DNA of 33,142 bases from Acidobacteriota bacterium. Lineage in GTDB: Bacteria; Acidobacteriota; Vicinamibacteria; Vicinamibacterales; UBA8438. The stretch lies in contig DQNS01000137.1 of assembly GCA_015659035.1 (NCBI GenBank), positions 1 to 33,142 on the forward strand, read 5' to 3'. The translations under genes were made by a program, and so were the position numbers. The notes under the pieces were generated by a model. That model had not been told where the DNA came from. It saw only the letters and a list, made by a program, of their open reading frames with translations, and searched no databases. Below are positions 1-7,624 of this stretch, piece by piece; the first letter of the stretch is position 1; the number at the start of each line of letters is the position of its first letter.

Positions 1-31
1 AGCGCTCGCGAGGCGGAGCCCCGCGAGCGCT
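1..31. repeat. GC-rich palindrome at the window edge
   Basis: Perfect 10-bp inverted repeat: agcgctcgcg at 1-10 and cgcgagcgct at 22-31, with an 11-bp loop. It lies within the open frame of the PEGA protein, close to where its C-terminus is expected. It could be a REP-like element or a terminator stem whose T-tract lies outside the window. Confidence 0.5.
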
Positions 32-793
32 AGCCGCCAGCCGTTCCCGCGCCCGCTCGACGTCGCGGTGGAACGCGAACAGCGCGTCGGCGGTGTCCTG
101 CTCGTCGGTGAAGTTGTAGGTCCGCCCCTCTCGACGCTTCAGCGTCAGGGTGTGCTCGAGATAGTCGATCTCGTGCCGCTCGATCTCGGCCAGCGGGGTC
201 GAGAACGCGTCGTCGTCGGTGGTCGCGTAGTGGATGCCCTCGAGGTCCGCGCGGAGCACCCCCTCGCAGGACCCGAGTCGGTGCTTGTGCACAACGGCCA
301 CCGAGACGTCGAGCCGGACCTCCAGGAACCGTACATCGATCACAACCGGTTCAGTGCCGATCTCGATGTCCCTGGCGAAGCCGTCGTGGCCATCCGCTGA
401 CACGTTGAGCTGATGCGGTCCGGGTGGCACCTCGGCGGTCTCGAACGGCGTCGTGCCCAGATACGTGCGGTCGAGGAACACCGACGCGCCAGGCACGTCG
501 CTCGCGACCCGCAGCACCGGTTCTGGCGACGCGGGTAGAGGTGGGGCGACCTCCCTCACCACCGCCGGTTCCGGCTCCCTCACCGGCGTCGGTGCCGCCG
601 GTTCCGGGTCCCCTTCGGGTGCCGGTCTTGGCGGAGGCGGGTCGGCCGCAGCGGTGACCGGCACCGGCTCCTCGAGGGGTGGCATCGAAAAATACGCGAC
701 GACGCCGCACCCGACGACGATCAGACCGATCAGCACGAAACGCCCCGTGCGGGACGACTCTTCCTGTTCTGACTGGTGTGTCAGCAAGGACAT
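1..793 (-). CDS. PEGA-domain single-pass membrane protein, partial (C-terminus beyond the window)
   Basis: The frame is open from an ATG at 793 to the left edge (264 codons, no stop seen). Residues about 18-35 form one hydrophobic membrane segment after a short polar N-terminus. Residues 48-92 are a Pro/Glu/Ala-rich linker. Residues about 94-155 look like a PEGA domain (VPGVSVFLDRTYLGTTPFE, then VPPGPHQL), a surface beta fold often found after a membrane anchor. The remaining part (about 160-250), with EGVLRADLEGIHYAT and LTLKRREGRTYNFTD, resembles a small PH/GRAM-like beta domain; this is my inference. The topology predicts an N-in anchor with the domains outside the cytoplasmic membrane. 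The start lies 13 bp after the dapE-like stop, so it could be the last gene of the lysine operon, but no functional link is visible. The last codons run through a GC-rich palindrome at 1-31. Function unknown. Confidence 0.75.
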   Translation of the reverse strand, partial: MSLLTHQSEQEESSRTGRFVLIGLIVVGCGVVAYFSMPPLEEPVPVTAAADPPPPRPAPEGDPEPAAPTPVREPEPAVVREVAPPLPASPEPVLRVASDVPGASVFLDRTYLGTTPFETAEVPPGPHQLNVSADGHDGFARDIEIGTEPVVIDVRFLEVRLDVSVAVVHKHRLGSCEGVLRADLEGIHYATTDDDAFSTPLAEIERHEIDYLEHTLTLKRREGRTYNFTDEQDTADALFAFHRDVERARERLAASARGAPPRER

Positions 794-806
794 CGTATGG
801 TAGGCC

Positions 807-1823
807 TCAAGCCTCGTCGCGCGCGAGCAGCGTCCTGGCAATCGTTGTGTAGTGGCCGATCGCGGCGCGAAGCTCGTCGACGTGCACGTGCTCCTCGGCG
901 GTGTGGGCGACCAGCACCGAGCCGGGTCCGAAGAGCAGCGGCCGCCCCCAGGCCGAGAGAAACGGGATGTCGGTCGTGAACGGGAAGACCGCGGTCTCGA
1001 ACCCCGGCACCGTCATCATCTCGACCGGCGGCACCTCGGCCACATCCTCGATCTCGACCAGCGCCGTCACAGGCTCGAGCGCCGCCCGCACCGCCGACGC
1101 GGGGCCTACGATGCGGAAGTTGACCTCGGCGCTCGCGTATGGGGGGACCACGTTCGCGGCTATCCCGCCGTCGATCAGGCTCACCGTGTAGGTGGTGGCC
1201 CCGAGGGTGGGGCTGAGGGGCAGATCGAGGGTGCGAAGCGCGACCAGGGCGTCGACCAGCTTCTCGATCGCCGATTCGCCCTGCTCGGGGTGCGACGAGT
1301 GCGCCGCCCGCCCCCGGGCGAGCAGCTTGACCCGGCAGACACCCCGTGTCGCCGCCCCGAGTCGGTTGTCGGTCGGCTCGCCGTTGACCAGGTAGCGGGA
1401 CCCTGGCGGCACCTGGTTCGCGGCGTGTGCCCCGTGGCTGCCGCGTTCCTCACCGACCACGAACAGCAGACCGACCCGCGTCTCTCCCGAGGCGCGCAGT
1501 TGCTCGAGTGCGCCGACCTGTGCCGCGGCGATCCCCTTGGCGTCGCAGGCGCCCCGTCCATACAGGAGACCATCCTCCTGCCGGCTCGGGAAGAACGGCG
1601 GCACACAGTCGAGATGGGTCGATAGCACCACAACCGGGTCGCCGAGCGTCACGTAGAGGTTGACGCGCTCGCCCTCGACCGGTTGTGTCTCCACCGTGTA
1701 GCCGCGCGCCCGCAGCCAGTCGGCGAGCCAGCGGACGACCGGGCCCTCGCTCCCGGTGGTCGAGTCGATGTCGATCAGCGACCGCGCGAGCCCGACCACG
1801 TCGAACGCTGTCACCGGAGCCAT
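807..1823 (-). CDS. dapE: M20-family metallopeptidase, probable succinyl-diaminopimelate desuccinylase (DapE-like)
   Basis: A 338-aa zinc hydrolase of the M20 family. The metal and catalytic residues are all visible: H70 and D72 (THLDCVPP), the bridging D94 (GRGACDAKG), the general base pair E125-E126 (VVGEERGSHG), E149 (NGEPTDN) and a late His, H307 (VAHTAEEHV). A dimerisation (lid) domain occupies the middle third. The ATG at 1823 overlaps the dapD stop by 13 bp, so translation is probably coupled. Longer open sequence upstream only reads through dapD in another frame. Directly following dapD, the expected role is removal of succinate from N-succinyl-LL-diaminopimelate. M20 enzymes change substrate easily (ArgE, LysK, dipeptidases) and the protein is shorter than typical proteobacterial DapE (about 375 aa), so the substrate rests on context. 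The protein should be cytoplasmic. Confidence 0.8.
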   Translation of the reverse strand: MAPVTAFDVVGLARSLIDIDSTTGSEGPVVRWLADWLRARGYTVETQPVEGERVNLYVTLGDPVVVLSTHLDCVPPFFPSRQEDGLLYGRGACDAKGIAAAQVGALEQLRASGETRVGLLFVVGEERGSHGAHAANQVPPGSRYLVNGEPTDNRLGAATRGVCRVKLLARGRAAHSSHPEQGESAIEKLVDALVALRTLDLPLSPTLGATTYTVSLIDGGIAANVVPPYASAEVNFRIVGPASAVRAALEPVTALVEIEDVAEVPPVEMMTVPGFETAVFPFTTDIPFLSAWGRPLLFGPGSVLVAHTAEEHVHVDELRAAIGHYTTIARTLLARDEA

Positions 1824-2668
1824 GCCTCGAGCTCGGTGCCGGTGTCGGTCTTGTCGTCGCGATATTTGACGATGACCGGGGTGGCCAGGGCGAGCCCCCA
1901 TTCGCGGCCGGCTTCGGCGGTGACGGCCCGCGTGCCCGGCACTACCACCGCCCCTTCGGGAATCACCAGAGGCGAGCCGTCGCGCGACGTGATCACCCGT
2001 CGCCTGGGCAGATCGTAGACCGGGGTCGACCTGGTCAACACCGTGCCGGCCGCAATGACCGCGCGCGCCCGCACGACCGCACCTTCGTAGATGCCGGTGC
2101 TACCGCCCACGAGCACGTCGTCTTCGATAATCACCGGGAGCGCGCCGACCGGTTCGAGCACGCCGCCGATCTGCGCCCCGGCGCTGACGTGCACACGTCG
2201 ACCGATCTGCGCGCAGGACCCGACGAGGGCGTGCGAGTCGATCAGGCTGTCGTCGCCGACATACGCGCCGATGTTGATGAACATCGGAGGCATGCAGATC
2301 ACCCCCGTACCGACATATGCGCCGTCGCGAATTGAGGAGCCGCCAGGCACCAGCCTGACCCGCGACGACGGGTCGAGCGGCTTGAGCGGCAGCGTGTCCT
2401 TGTCGAGAAACGGCACCCGGGGATCCGGTGCGGCGAACGGCGCGATCTCGCCGCACCGGAAGCCGACCAGGATGCCCTGCTTGACCCAGGTGTTCACCGT
2501 CCAGCCGGTGGGCGAGGCGGGGTCAGGAACGGCTGCCCGGATGCGGCCGGACGACAGCTCGGCCCGGAAGGCCGCGAAGACGGTGCGGGCCTCGTCACGG
2601 TCCGCGTCCGCGCCGGCCGCGTGAAGACGTTCGATGGTTGTCGCGAGCGACGACGAGTCAACGGTCAC
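1811..2668 (-). CDS. dapD: 2,3,4,5-tetrahydropyridine-2,6-dicarboxylate N-succinyltransferase
   Basis: A 285-aa acyltransferase of the lysine/diaminopimelate pathway. It succinylates tetrahydrodipicolinate using succinyl-CoA. The N-terminal third is helical. From about residue 105 onward there is a left-handed beta-helix made of hexapeptide repeats, with the diagnostic DapD stretches PGGSSIRDGAYVGTGVICMP, FINIGAYV, LVGSCAQIG and IGGVLEP. Length is close to the family norm (about 275 aa). The start is GTG at 2668 with only a weak ribosome binding site. It lies 196 bp downstream of dapA in the same direction and overlaps the dapE-like gene at its 3' end. The choice of DapD/DapE enzymes indicates the succinylase branch rather than the LL-diaminopimelate aminotransferase or acetylase route. 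dapC, dapF and lysA are not in this window. Confidence 0.95.
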   Translation of the reverse strand: MTVDSSSLATTIERLHAAGADADRDEARTVFAAFRAELSSGRIRAAVPDPASPTGWTVNTWVKQGILVGFRCGEIAPFAAPDPRVPFLDKDTLPLKPLDPSSRVRLVPGGSSIRDGAYVGTGVICMPPMFINIGAYVGDDSLIDSHALVGSCAQIGRRVHVSAGAQIGGVLEPVGALPVIIEDDVLVGGSTGIYEGAVVRARAVIAAGTVLTRSTPVYDLPRRRVITSRDGSPLVIPEGAVVVPGTRAVTAEAGREWGLALATPVIVKYRDDKTDTGTELEAWLR

Positions 2669-2864
2669 TGTGACGTTCTCTGTTGTCAGTTCCCAGTGCG
2701 CCCAGAGCGCTAGACATTCGAGGGTGATATCGGAACACTTGAAACAAGTCTATTGGTGCCTGCGAAGATGTCTAGCCCCTCGCGTCGCGGGGCTCTGAAG
2801 AAAAGTCTGCTTGGCGATGCTGCGCCGTCCATCGTCCGGGCACTTCGGGGTGCAGCTTCGCCCA
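2669..2864. other. dapA-dapD spacer with inverted repeats
   Basis: This 196-bp gap has no credible gene. It contains a perfect 9-bp inverted repeat (gctagacat at 2709-2717, atgtctagc at 2768-2776; 50 bp between arms) and a small dyad, acttg-aaa-caagt, at 2737-2749. A third hairpin follows: agcccc at 2774-2779 pairing with ggggct at 2789-2794. On the minus strand the last could be a weak terminator or processing stem after dapA, and the others could be control elements for dapD. No T-tract and no clear -35/-10 pair were found. Confidence 0.35.
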
Positions 2865-3776
2865 CTAGCTGGATGCGGCCGATTTGAGGTGGGGCGTGAT
2901 GCCGAGCGCATCGAGCACCTGGACGATCTGGGCGAGCGAGTCGGGTCGCGGCGGGACCATCGGCAGACGATAGTGAAGCTCGAGCAGCCCGAGATGCGCC
3001 ATTGCCGCCTTGACCGGTATCGGGTTGGTCTCGATGAAGTTAACTTGCATCAACGGGAGGAGCCGGGTGTGGAGCTGACGGGCGGTGTCGAAGTCGCCGT
3101 TCAACGCCACCGACACCAGACGCGACATCTCCTCAGGCGCTTCGTTCGAGGCCACCGAGATGACACCCGAGCCGCCGACGGACAGGAGCGGCACCGTGAA
3201 CAGGTCGTCGCCCGAGAGCACGCTGAACCCGGTGGGGACCGCGCGACAGATCTCACACATCTGCGGCATGTTCGCCGAGGCCTCCTTGACCCCGACGATG
3301 TTCGGGATGTCGGCCAGTCGGCACAGCGTGCCGACGTCCACATTGCAGCCGGTGCGACCCGGCACGTTGTAGACCACGATCGGTAACGGCGTGCTCTCGG
3401 CGATCGCCCGGTAGTGCTGGTAGATACCCTCGGGGGTCGGTCTGTTGTAGTACGGGGTGACTGACAAGATGCCGTCCGCCCCGGCGCCTCGCATGTCGGC
3501 GACCAGATCGATCACGCCCCGAGTGTCGTAGCCGCCCGCGCCGGCGAGCACGGGCACCCGCCCGCCCGCCGTTTTCACGACCAGCTCCACCACCCGCCGC
3601 TGCTCGGCGCGCGAGAGGGTCGGGCTCTCGCCGGTGCTGCCGCACGGGACGAGGAAGTGGACGCCCGCGTCGATCTGGCGCGCCGCCAGACGCTGTACGG
3701 CTGGCTCGTCCACGGCCCCGTCGGCCGTGAACGGCGTTACCAGTGCCGTTCCACATCCGAACCAGTTCTCTGTCAT
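2865..3776 (-). CDS. dapA: 4-hydroxy-tetrahydrodipicolinate synthase
   Basis: A 303-aa TIM-barrel aldolase condensing pyruvate with aspartate semialdehyde, the first step committed to lysine/diaminopimelate. The Schiff-base lysine is K164 (VGVKEAS). Y136 and R141 (VVYNVPGRTG) and the S47-T48 pair of CGSTGES complete the active site, where many homologues have two threonines. The ATG at 3776 overlaps the dapB stop as ATGA, a typical coupling arrangement, so longer in-frame sequence reaching 4229 is read-through of dapB and is not used. Length matches the family (about 290-300 aa). It is the second enzyme gene of the operon after dapB and is followed by a 196-bp spacer before dapD. Confidence 0.95.
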   Translation of the reverse strand: MTENWFGCGTALVTPFTADGAVDEPAVQRLAARQIDAGVHFLVPCGSTGESPTLSRAEQRRVVELVVKTAGGRVPVLAGAGGYDTRGVIDLVADMRGAGADGILSVTPYYNRPTPEGIYQHYRAIAESTPLPIVVYNVPGRTGCNVDVGTLCRLADIPNIVGVKEASANMPQMCEICRAVPTGFSVLSGDDLFTVPLLSVGGSGVISVASNEAPEEMSRLVSVALNGDFDTARQLHTRLLPLMQVNFIETNPIPVKAAMAHLGLLELHYRLPMVPPRPDSLAQIVQVLDALGITPHLKSAASS

Positions 3777-4471
3777 CGCTCGTCTAGTCCGAGGACGTCG
3801 CGCATCGAGAACCATCCGTGCCGGCCCTGCACCCAGCGTGCCGCTTCGAGCGCGCCGCGCGCGAACGTGGCGCGGTCGCGCGTGGTGTGGGTCAGGGCGA
3901 TCGTCTCGCTCGGGCCGTCGAACCCGACCGTATGGGTGCCGGGCGCGGCACCGACTCGTGTCGACGCCATGTCGATGGTCCGGGCGTATCCGTGTCGCGC
4001 CATCTCCCGCTGCAGCGCGAGCGCGGTGCCCGAGGGGGCGTCGACCTTGGCGGCGTGGTGGACCTCGTGAATCCAGGCGCCGAATTCCTCGTGCGGCTCG
4101 AAGAGCCGCGCCGCGCGCGCGGCCAGGTCCAGGAACAGGTTGACCCCGAGGGAGAAGTTGGCGGCGGCAACCACGCCGATCCCGGCGTCCTCTACGATCT
4201 TCCGCATTGCGCGCTCTTCGGCCACCCACCCGGTGGTGCCGACTACGAGGTTGACCCCATGCTCCGCCAGTCGGGGCAGGGTGTCGACCACGGCGTCGGC
4301 GGTCGAGAAGTCGATGGCCACATCGACGTCGCGCACCCGAGCAGGCGTGATACCGGCGCCGGCATGGTTGTCGTCGATGTCGAGCCGCCCCGCCACCTCG
4401 AAGCCGTACGACTCACTGAGCTGGTCGACCAGCCTGCCCATCCGACCGTATCCGATCACGAGGAGACGCAT
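3773..4471 (-). CDS. dapB: 4-hydroxy-tetrahydrodipicolinate reductase
   Basis: A 232-aa NAD(P)H-dependent reductase making tetrahydrodipicolinate from the DapA product. The N-terminal Rossmann motif is VIGYGRMG (5-12). The nicotinamide-side loop is VVGTTGW (77-82). The catalytic part has NFSLGVN (105-111), the His pair EVHH (136-139), and K142 with DAPSGTA (144-150). It is somewhat shorter than the E. coli enzyme (273 aa), as in many shorter DapB forms. It starts 10 bp after the tandem-ACT gene stop and overlaps dapA by ATGA, so the three genes are almost certainly co-transcribed. Confidence 0.95.
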   Translation of the reverse strand: MRLLVIGYGRMGRLVDQLSESYGFEVAGRLDIDDNHAGAGITPARVRDVDVAIDFSTADAVVDTLPRLAEHGVNLVVGTTGWVAEERAMRKIVEDAGIGVVAAANFSLGVNLFLDLAARAARLFEPHEEFGAWIHEVHHAAKVDAPSGTALALQREMARHGYARTIDMASTRVGAAPGTHTVGFDGPSETIALTHTTRDRATFARGALEAARWVQGRHGWFSMRDVLGLDER

Positions 4472-4481
4472 GACCGGGCCC

Positions 4482-4937
4482 TTACTGCGTCCGGCTGTTC
4501 CGGGCCGCGCCGCCCCGGGTGACTTTGCGTATGACGGCGACCGCCTTTTCCGCGTCGTCCTCGCTGTTGAACGTCAAGGTCACGGAGTAGCGCATGCCGA
4601 CCACCTCGGCGTCGAGGTTGCGTACCCCGATGCCGGCCCAGGCGACGGCGTTGGCAACCGCGTAGGCGAGTCCGGGTCGGTTGTCTCCCTGGAGCAGCAC
4701 GGTCGTCGAGGGCACCAGACTGAAGCCGGCGGCTCGCGCCACCATCGCGGCCCGCTTGCCTTCCCCGGCGTAGACCTCGATGGTCAGACGACCCGCGGCC
4801 GCGGGTGTGGCGCGGGCCCGGATCACCTTGAGGTCCGCGTTGCCCTGCGCGAGCGGTTCGAGCGCCTCGGCGAGCGCGCCTGGCCGGCTCGGGACCTCGG
4901 TGCGCCAGAGCCTGATGCGTTTGATTCTGACTGCCAT
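4482..4937 (-). CDS. Tandem ACT-domain protein (putative amino-acid sensor)
   Basis: A 151-aa protein made almost entirely of two ACT-like ligand-binding units: residues about 7-70 (EVPSRPGALAEALEPLAQGN, followed by a Val-Ile-rich strand) and about 77-140 (LLQGDNRPGLAYAVANAVAW, then strand VVGMRYSVTLTFNS). Both have the loop where ACT domains bind amino acids (SRPGAL and NRPGLA). No catalytic domain is attached. It is the first gene of the dap operon, 10 bp before dapB and about 45 nt after a predicted transcription start. A free-standing ACT pair at the head of a lysine operon could sense lysine or another aspartate-family amino acid and act on a partner enzyme; this is inference. The C-terminus is basic and probably flexible. 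Confidence 0.8.
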   Translation of the reverse strand: MAVRIKRIRLWRTEVPSRPGALAEALEPLAQGNADLKVIRARATPAAAGRLTIEVYAGEGKRAAMVARAAGFSLVPSTTVLLQGDNRPGLAYAVANAVAWAGIGVRNLDAEVVGMRYSVTLTFNSEDDAEKAVAVIRKVTRGGAARNSRTQ

Positions 4938-4988
4938 GTGCAGATGAGAAGCCGCCGGTTTCGCTGGAGCGACTATCGAAGTGGGGTG

Positions 4989-4994
4989 ATTATA
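4989..4994 (-). promoter_or_regulatory. Perfect -10 box (TATAAT) for the dap operon
   Basis: Reading leftwards, the sequence is TATAAT, an exact sigma-70 -10 hexamer in a GC-rich background. It predicts transcription starting near 4982, about 45 nt before the ACT-protein ATG at 4937. The -35 match is poor (TTCTGA at 18 bp spacing, positions 5018-5013) and overlaps the 7-bp tandem repeat starting at 5014. Confidence 0.55.
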
Positions 4995-5013
4995 CTAGCT
5001 TGCTCGGGTGCCT

Positions 5014-5062
5014 CAGAAGTCAGAAGTCGGAAGTCAGAAGACAGGAGACAGAAGACAGAAAG
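5014..5062 (+). repeat. 7-bp tandem repeat array (CAGAAGN, seven units)
   Basis: Seven consecutive 7-mers: cagaagt, cagaagt, cggaagt, cagaaga, caggaga, cagaaga, cagaaag. It sits between the divergent dap operon and quinone reductase genes. Shorter arrays of the same type occur in at least five other spacers of the window. Confidence 0.85.
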
Positions 5063-5110
5063 GGGCGGTGGGTTTCGCCAACCGTTAGGACTCACGGGAG
5101 AACGCAAATC

Positions 5111-6121
5111 ATGACGGCGCTGCCGAGGACGATGCGGGCGATTGAGGTCACCGAACCGGGTGAGCCGGAGGTGCTGGTCATCGGCGAGCGCGCCGTGCCG
5201 TCCGTTGGTGCAGGCGACGTGCTCATCCGGGTGGCGGCCGCCGGTGTGAACCGAGCCGACGTGATGCAGCGTCGCGGGAATTATCCGCCGCCGCCGGGGG
5301 CGTCCGACGTGCTGGGGCTGGAGGTGTCGGGGACGGTCGCCGCGGTCGGTGAGGCCGTGTCCGGGTGGCGTGTCGACGATGCGGTCTGCGCGCTGCTCGC
5401 GGGTGGCGGATACGCCGAGTACTGCGCGGTGCCCGCGCCGCTGTGTCTGCCGGTACCCGGTGGCCTCGATGTCGTCGACGCCGCCGCGCTGCCCGAGGTG
5501 GTGCTGACAGTCTGGACCAATGTGTTCGAGCGGGGACGCCTCGCCGCGGGCGAGACGTTGCTCGTCCACGGTGGGTCCAGCGGCATCGGGACGATGGCGA
5601 TCCAGCTTGCGCGGGCGTTCGGTTCACGCGTGTTCGTCACCGCCGGGTCCGCCGAAAAATGCGCCGCGTGCGAGGCGCTGGGTGCGGAACGGGCGGTGAA
5701 CTATCGGGAGACCGATTTCGTCGAGGCGGTGCGGGAGGCAGCGAGCGACGGCGGGGTCGACGTCATCCTGGACATGGTCGGACGGGACTACCTCCAGCGG
5801 AACCTGGACCTGCTGAACCTCGACGGGCGGCTTGTCATCATCGCGCTGATGAGCGGTGCAATGGCCGAGGTCAATCTGGCGACCCTCATGCGGCGGCGTC
5901 TGACCATGACCGGCTCGACGCTGCGGGCGCGTACCCTCGAGCAGAAAACCGCAGTTGTCGACGCGGCCCGCGAACGGGTCTGGCCGCTCTTCGAGACCGG
6001 ACGGTTGCACCCTGTCATCCACCAGCGTCTGCCGCTGGCGCAGGCGGCCGAGGCCCACCGCCTGATGGAGGCCAGCACCCACATTGGCAAGCTGCTGCTC
6101 GTTACCAGGGCAAGCGAATGA
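5111..6121 (+). CDS. NAD(P)H-quinone oxidoreductase, zinc-less medium-chain dehydrogenase (PIG3/TP53I3-like)
   Basis: A 336-aa medium-chain reductase. The N-terminal GroES-like half has the quinone-reductase signature around residues 34-75 (AAAGVNRADVMQRRGNYPPP and VLGLEVSGTV). The Rossmann half carries the NADPH motif VHGGSSGIGTMAIQLA (152-167). No structural or catalytic zinc cysteines are present, so it belongs to the zinc-independent quinone oxidoreductases. Expected role: one- or two-electron reduction of quinones with NADPH in the cytoplasm. The ATG at 5111 has a ribosome binding site (gggaga, about 8 nt upstream), so the open frame reaching back to 5000 is not used. It is transcribed alone and divergently from the dap operon. 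The physiological substrate cannot be told from the sequence. Confidence 0.9.
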   Translation: MTALPRTMRAIEVTEPGEPEVLVIGERAVPSVGAGDVLIRVAAAGVNRADVMQRRGNYPPPPGASDVLGLEVSGTVAAVGEAVSGWRVDDAVCALLAGGGYAEYCAVPAPLCLPVPGGLDVVDAAALPEVVLTVWTNVFERGRLAAGETLLVHGGSSGIGTMAIQLARAFGSRVFVTAGSAEKCAACEALGAERAVNYRETDFVEAVREAASDGGVDVILDMVGRDYLQRNLDLLNLDGRLVIIALMSGAMAEVNLATLMRRRLTMTGSTLRARTLEQKTAVVDAARERVWPLFETGRLHPVIHQRLPLAQAAEAHRLMEASTHIGKLLLVTRASE

Positions 6122-6175
6122 CTGTTTGCTGCCTGCCCTCGATGGGGACTGGTGTGGCCGGGCCCGTCAGAGCGC

Positions 6176-6196
6176 CTGAAGCCCGAAGTCTGAAGC
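6176..6196 (+). repeat. 7-bp repeat array (CTGAAGC, CCGAAGT, CTGAAGC)
   Basis: Three 7-mers in the 106-bp convergent spacer between the quinone reductase and treT. Part of the flanking sequence (gcgcctgaagcccga) recurs inverted at 15435-15449. Confidence 0.6.
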
Positions 6197-6227
6197 CGCA
6201 GCCCATGAGCCGACCGCGAGGGCATTC

Positions 6228-7469
6228 CTACGGCGTCCCGCCCGTCAGCAGCGACAGGTCCGTGTCGTCGTGCTCCATGGCGAGCATAAGCAGCAGGTAG
6301 TCGCGGATGTGCCGGGTGGTCAGGAAGTTTTCCTTGACGTGCTCGTGTCCGGCGGTCCCCACCGCGTCTCGGAGCTCGGGATCGCCGAGCAACTCGACTG
6401 CACGGTTGGCCGCACCCTCCGGCGAGTGCACGAGAAAACCGGTTACGCCGTTGAGGAGCTGCAGCCGGATGCCGCCGACCGCGCCGCCGATGACCGGCTT
6501 TTTCTTCCAGAGCGCCTCGGTCACCGTCAGCCCGAACCCTTCCTTGATCGACTTCTGCATCACAATGGTCGACCCCCGGACCAGCGCGTTGATGTCGAGA
6601 TCGCTGAACGGTGGCAGCTCCAGGACGTGGATGTCGGGATCGTTCCCGGCCGCCTCCCGGACCTCGTGCAGGACCTCCGCGCCTTCCGGGTCGTCGGACG
6701 CGCCGCCGCCAGCCAGCAGCAGTTGACAGTCATGGCGCCGTCGCGCCATGCGATACGCGCGCATGACGCCGAGTGGATCCTTCAACCGGTCGAACCGGGA
6801 GATCTGGGTCAGGATCGGCCGGTCCGGATCCACCCCGTACCGCTCCACGACCGCCCGCACCTTGTCGTCCGGCAGGTCGCGGTTCTTGTCGCTGAGCGGG
6901 TCGATCGAGGGCGGCACCATGTACTGCGGGATCGCCAGCTGTTGGGCGAAGTCCGGCATCGAGAAAATCGAGGCATCGTATTGGGCGACGTAGTCCTGCA
7001 GGAAACCCCAGACCCGCGGGTCGGGTGTCGAGACGTCGATGTGACAGCGCCAGAGCCAGTGTCCGCCGACGTCCGGCTTCCGGGAGATCAACCCGGCCGG
7101 TTGGGGATCGTGCACCACGATCACATCCCCGTAGGTGTCCAGCTCGGCCAGGTTCATTGCGGTCGTGGCGCGAAAGACGTCGAACATCTCCTCGGTGATC
7201 GTCTCCTCGCCCCCATGCAGCGCGTTGTGAAACGCCTTGGTCACACCGAAGAACGCCTGGTTGCCTTTGATGACATCCCACGTGGTGTCAATTCCGAGGT
7301 CGCGCAGCAACGGGACCATGCGGGTCAGGATTTCGGCCACGCCGCCGCCGACCGAGGTCGAGTTGATGTGCTGCAACCGCAGGTGACGCACGCGGTCGGC
7401 CAGCATCAGGAGTTCGTCAATTACCTCCGACCCCACGATCTGGCGGTAGTCCTCGAGACGGGTGCTCAT
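6228..7469 (-). CDS. treT: Trehalose glycosyltransferring synthase (TreT), GT4 family
   Basis: A 413-aa GT-B glycosyltransferase. The N-terminal domain has the TreT/trehalose phosphorylase signature, residues 34-46 (HINSTSVGGGVAE), followed by IKGNQAFFGVTKAFHNALHG (68-87). The C-terminal nucleotide-sugar domain has SRFDRLKDP (224-232) and the GT4 EX7E motif E310-E318 in KEGFGLTVTEAL. Known TreT enzymes join glucose from ADP- or UDP-glucose to free glucose, making trehalose in one step, so a role in osmotic or desiccation protection is likely. It is the third gene after the amidohydrolase and DUF5752 genes, but 155 bp downstream of the latter, so it may have its own promoter. No strong ribosome binding site is seen before the ATG. 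Trehalose phosphorylase is the main alternative function. Confidence 0.85.
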   Translation of the reverse strand: MSTRLEDYRQIVGSEVIDELLMLADRVRHLRLQHINSTSVGGGVAEILTRMVPLLRDLGIDTTWDVIKGNQAFFGVTKAFHNALHGGEETITEEMFDVFRATTAMNLAELDTYGDVIVVHDPQPAGLISRKPDVGGHWLWRCHIDVSTPDPRVWGFLQDYVAQYDASIFSMPDFAQQLAIPQYMVPPSIDPLSDKNRDLPDDKVRAVVERYGVDPDRPILTQISRFDRLKDPLGVMRAYRMARRRHDCQLLLAGGGASDDPEGAEVLHEVREAAGNDPDIHVLELPPFSDLDINALVRGSTIVMQKSIKEGFGLTVTEALWKKKPVIGGAVGGIRLQLLNGVTGFLVHSPEGAANRAVELLGDPELRDAVGTAGHEHVKENFLTTRHIRDYLLLMLAMEHDDTDLSLLTGGTP

Positions 7470-7624
7470 GCTGGTGTACCGTGTCCCGTGCTAGAGGTGC
7501 GTTGCCCAAGTCTCGGTGCGCGGCGCCAGGCTGGCAAGGTGCGACGAGGGAGCACATTGGGCATTTGACTGAGGAGCAACGCAGCCCGCCAGGCAGCCCC
7601 ACCCGGGAATTGGGTGAGGTAGCC
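7470..7624. other. treT upstream spacer with nested inverted repeats
   Basis: A 155-bp gap. A 13-bp inverted repeat with one mismatch brackets it: tgtcccgtgctag at 7482-7494 and ctagcacggggca at 7625-7637. The right arm contains the DUF5752 stop codon. Inside are two further complementary pairs, gcgttgc 7499-7505 with gcaacgc 7576-7582 and gcccaa 7504-7509 with ttgggc 7557-7562. The transcript could fold into a long stem. No gene and no clear promoter were found. Confidence 0.35.

Noticed and set aside
4938-4990. Lysine riboswitch before the dap operon
   Set aside because: The predicted leader is only about 45 nt, too short for the L box.
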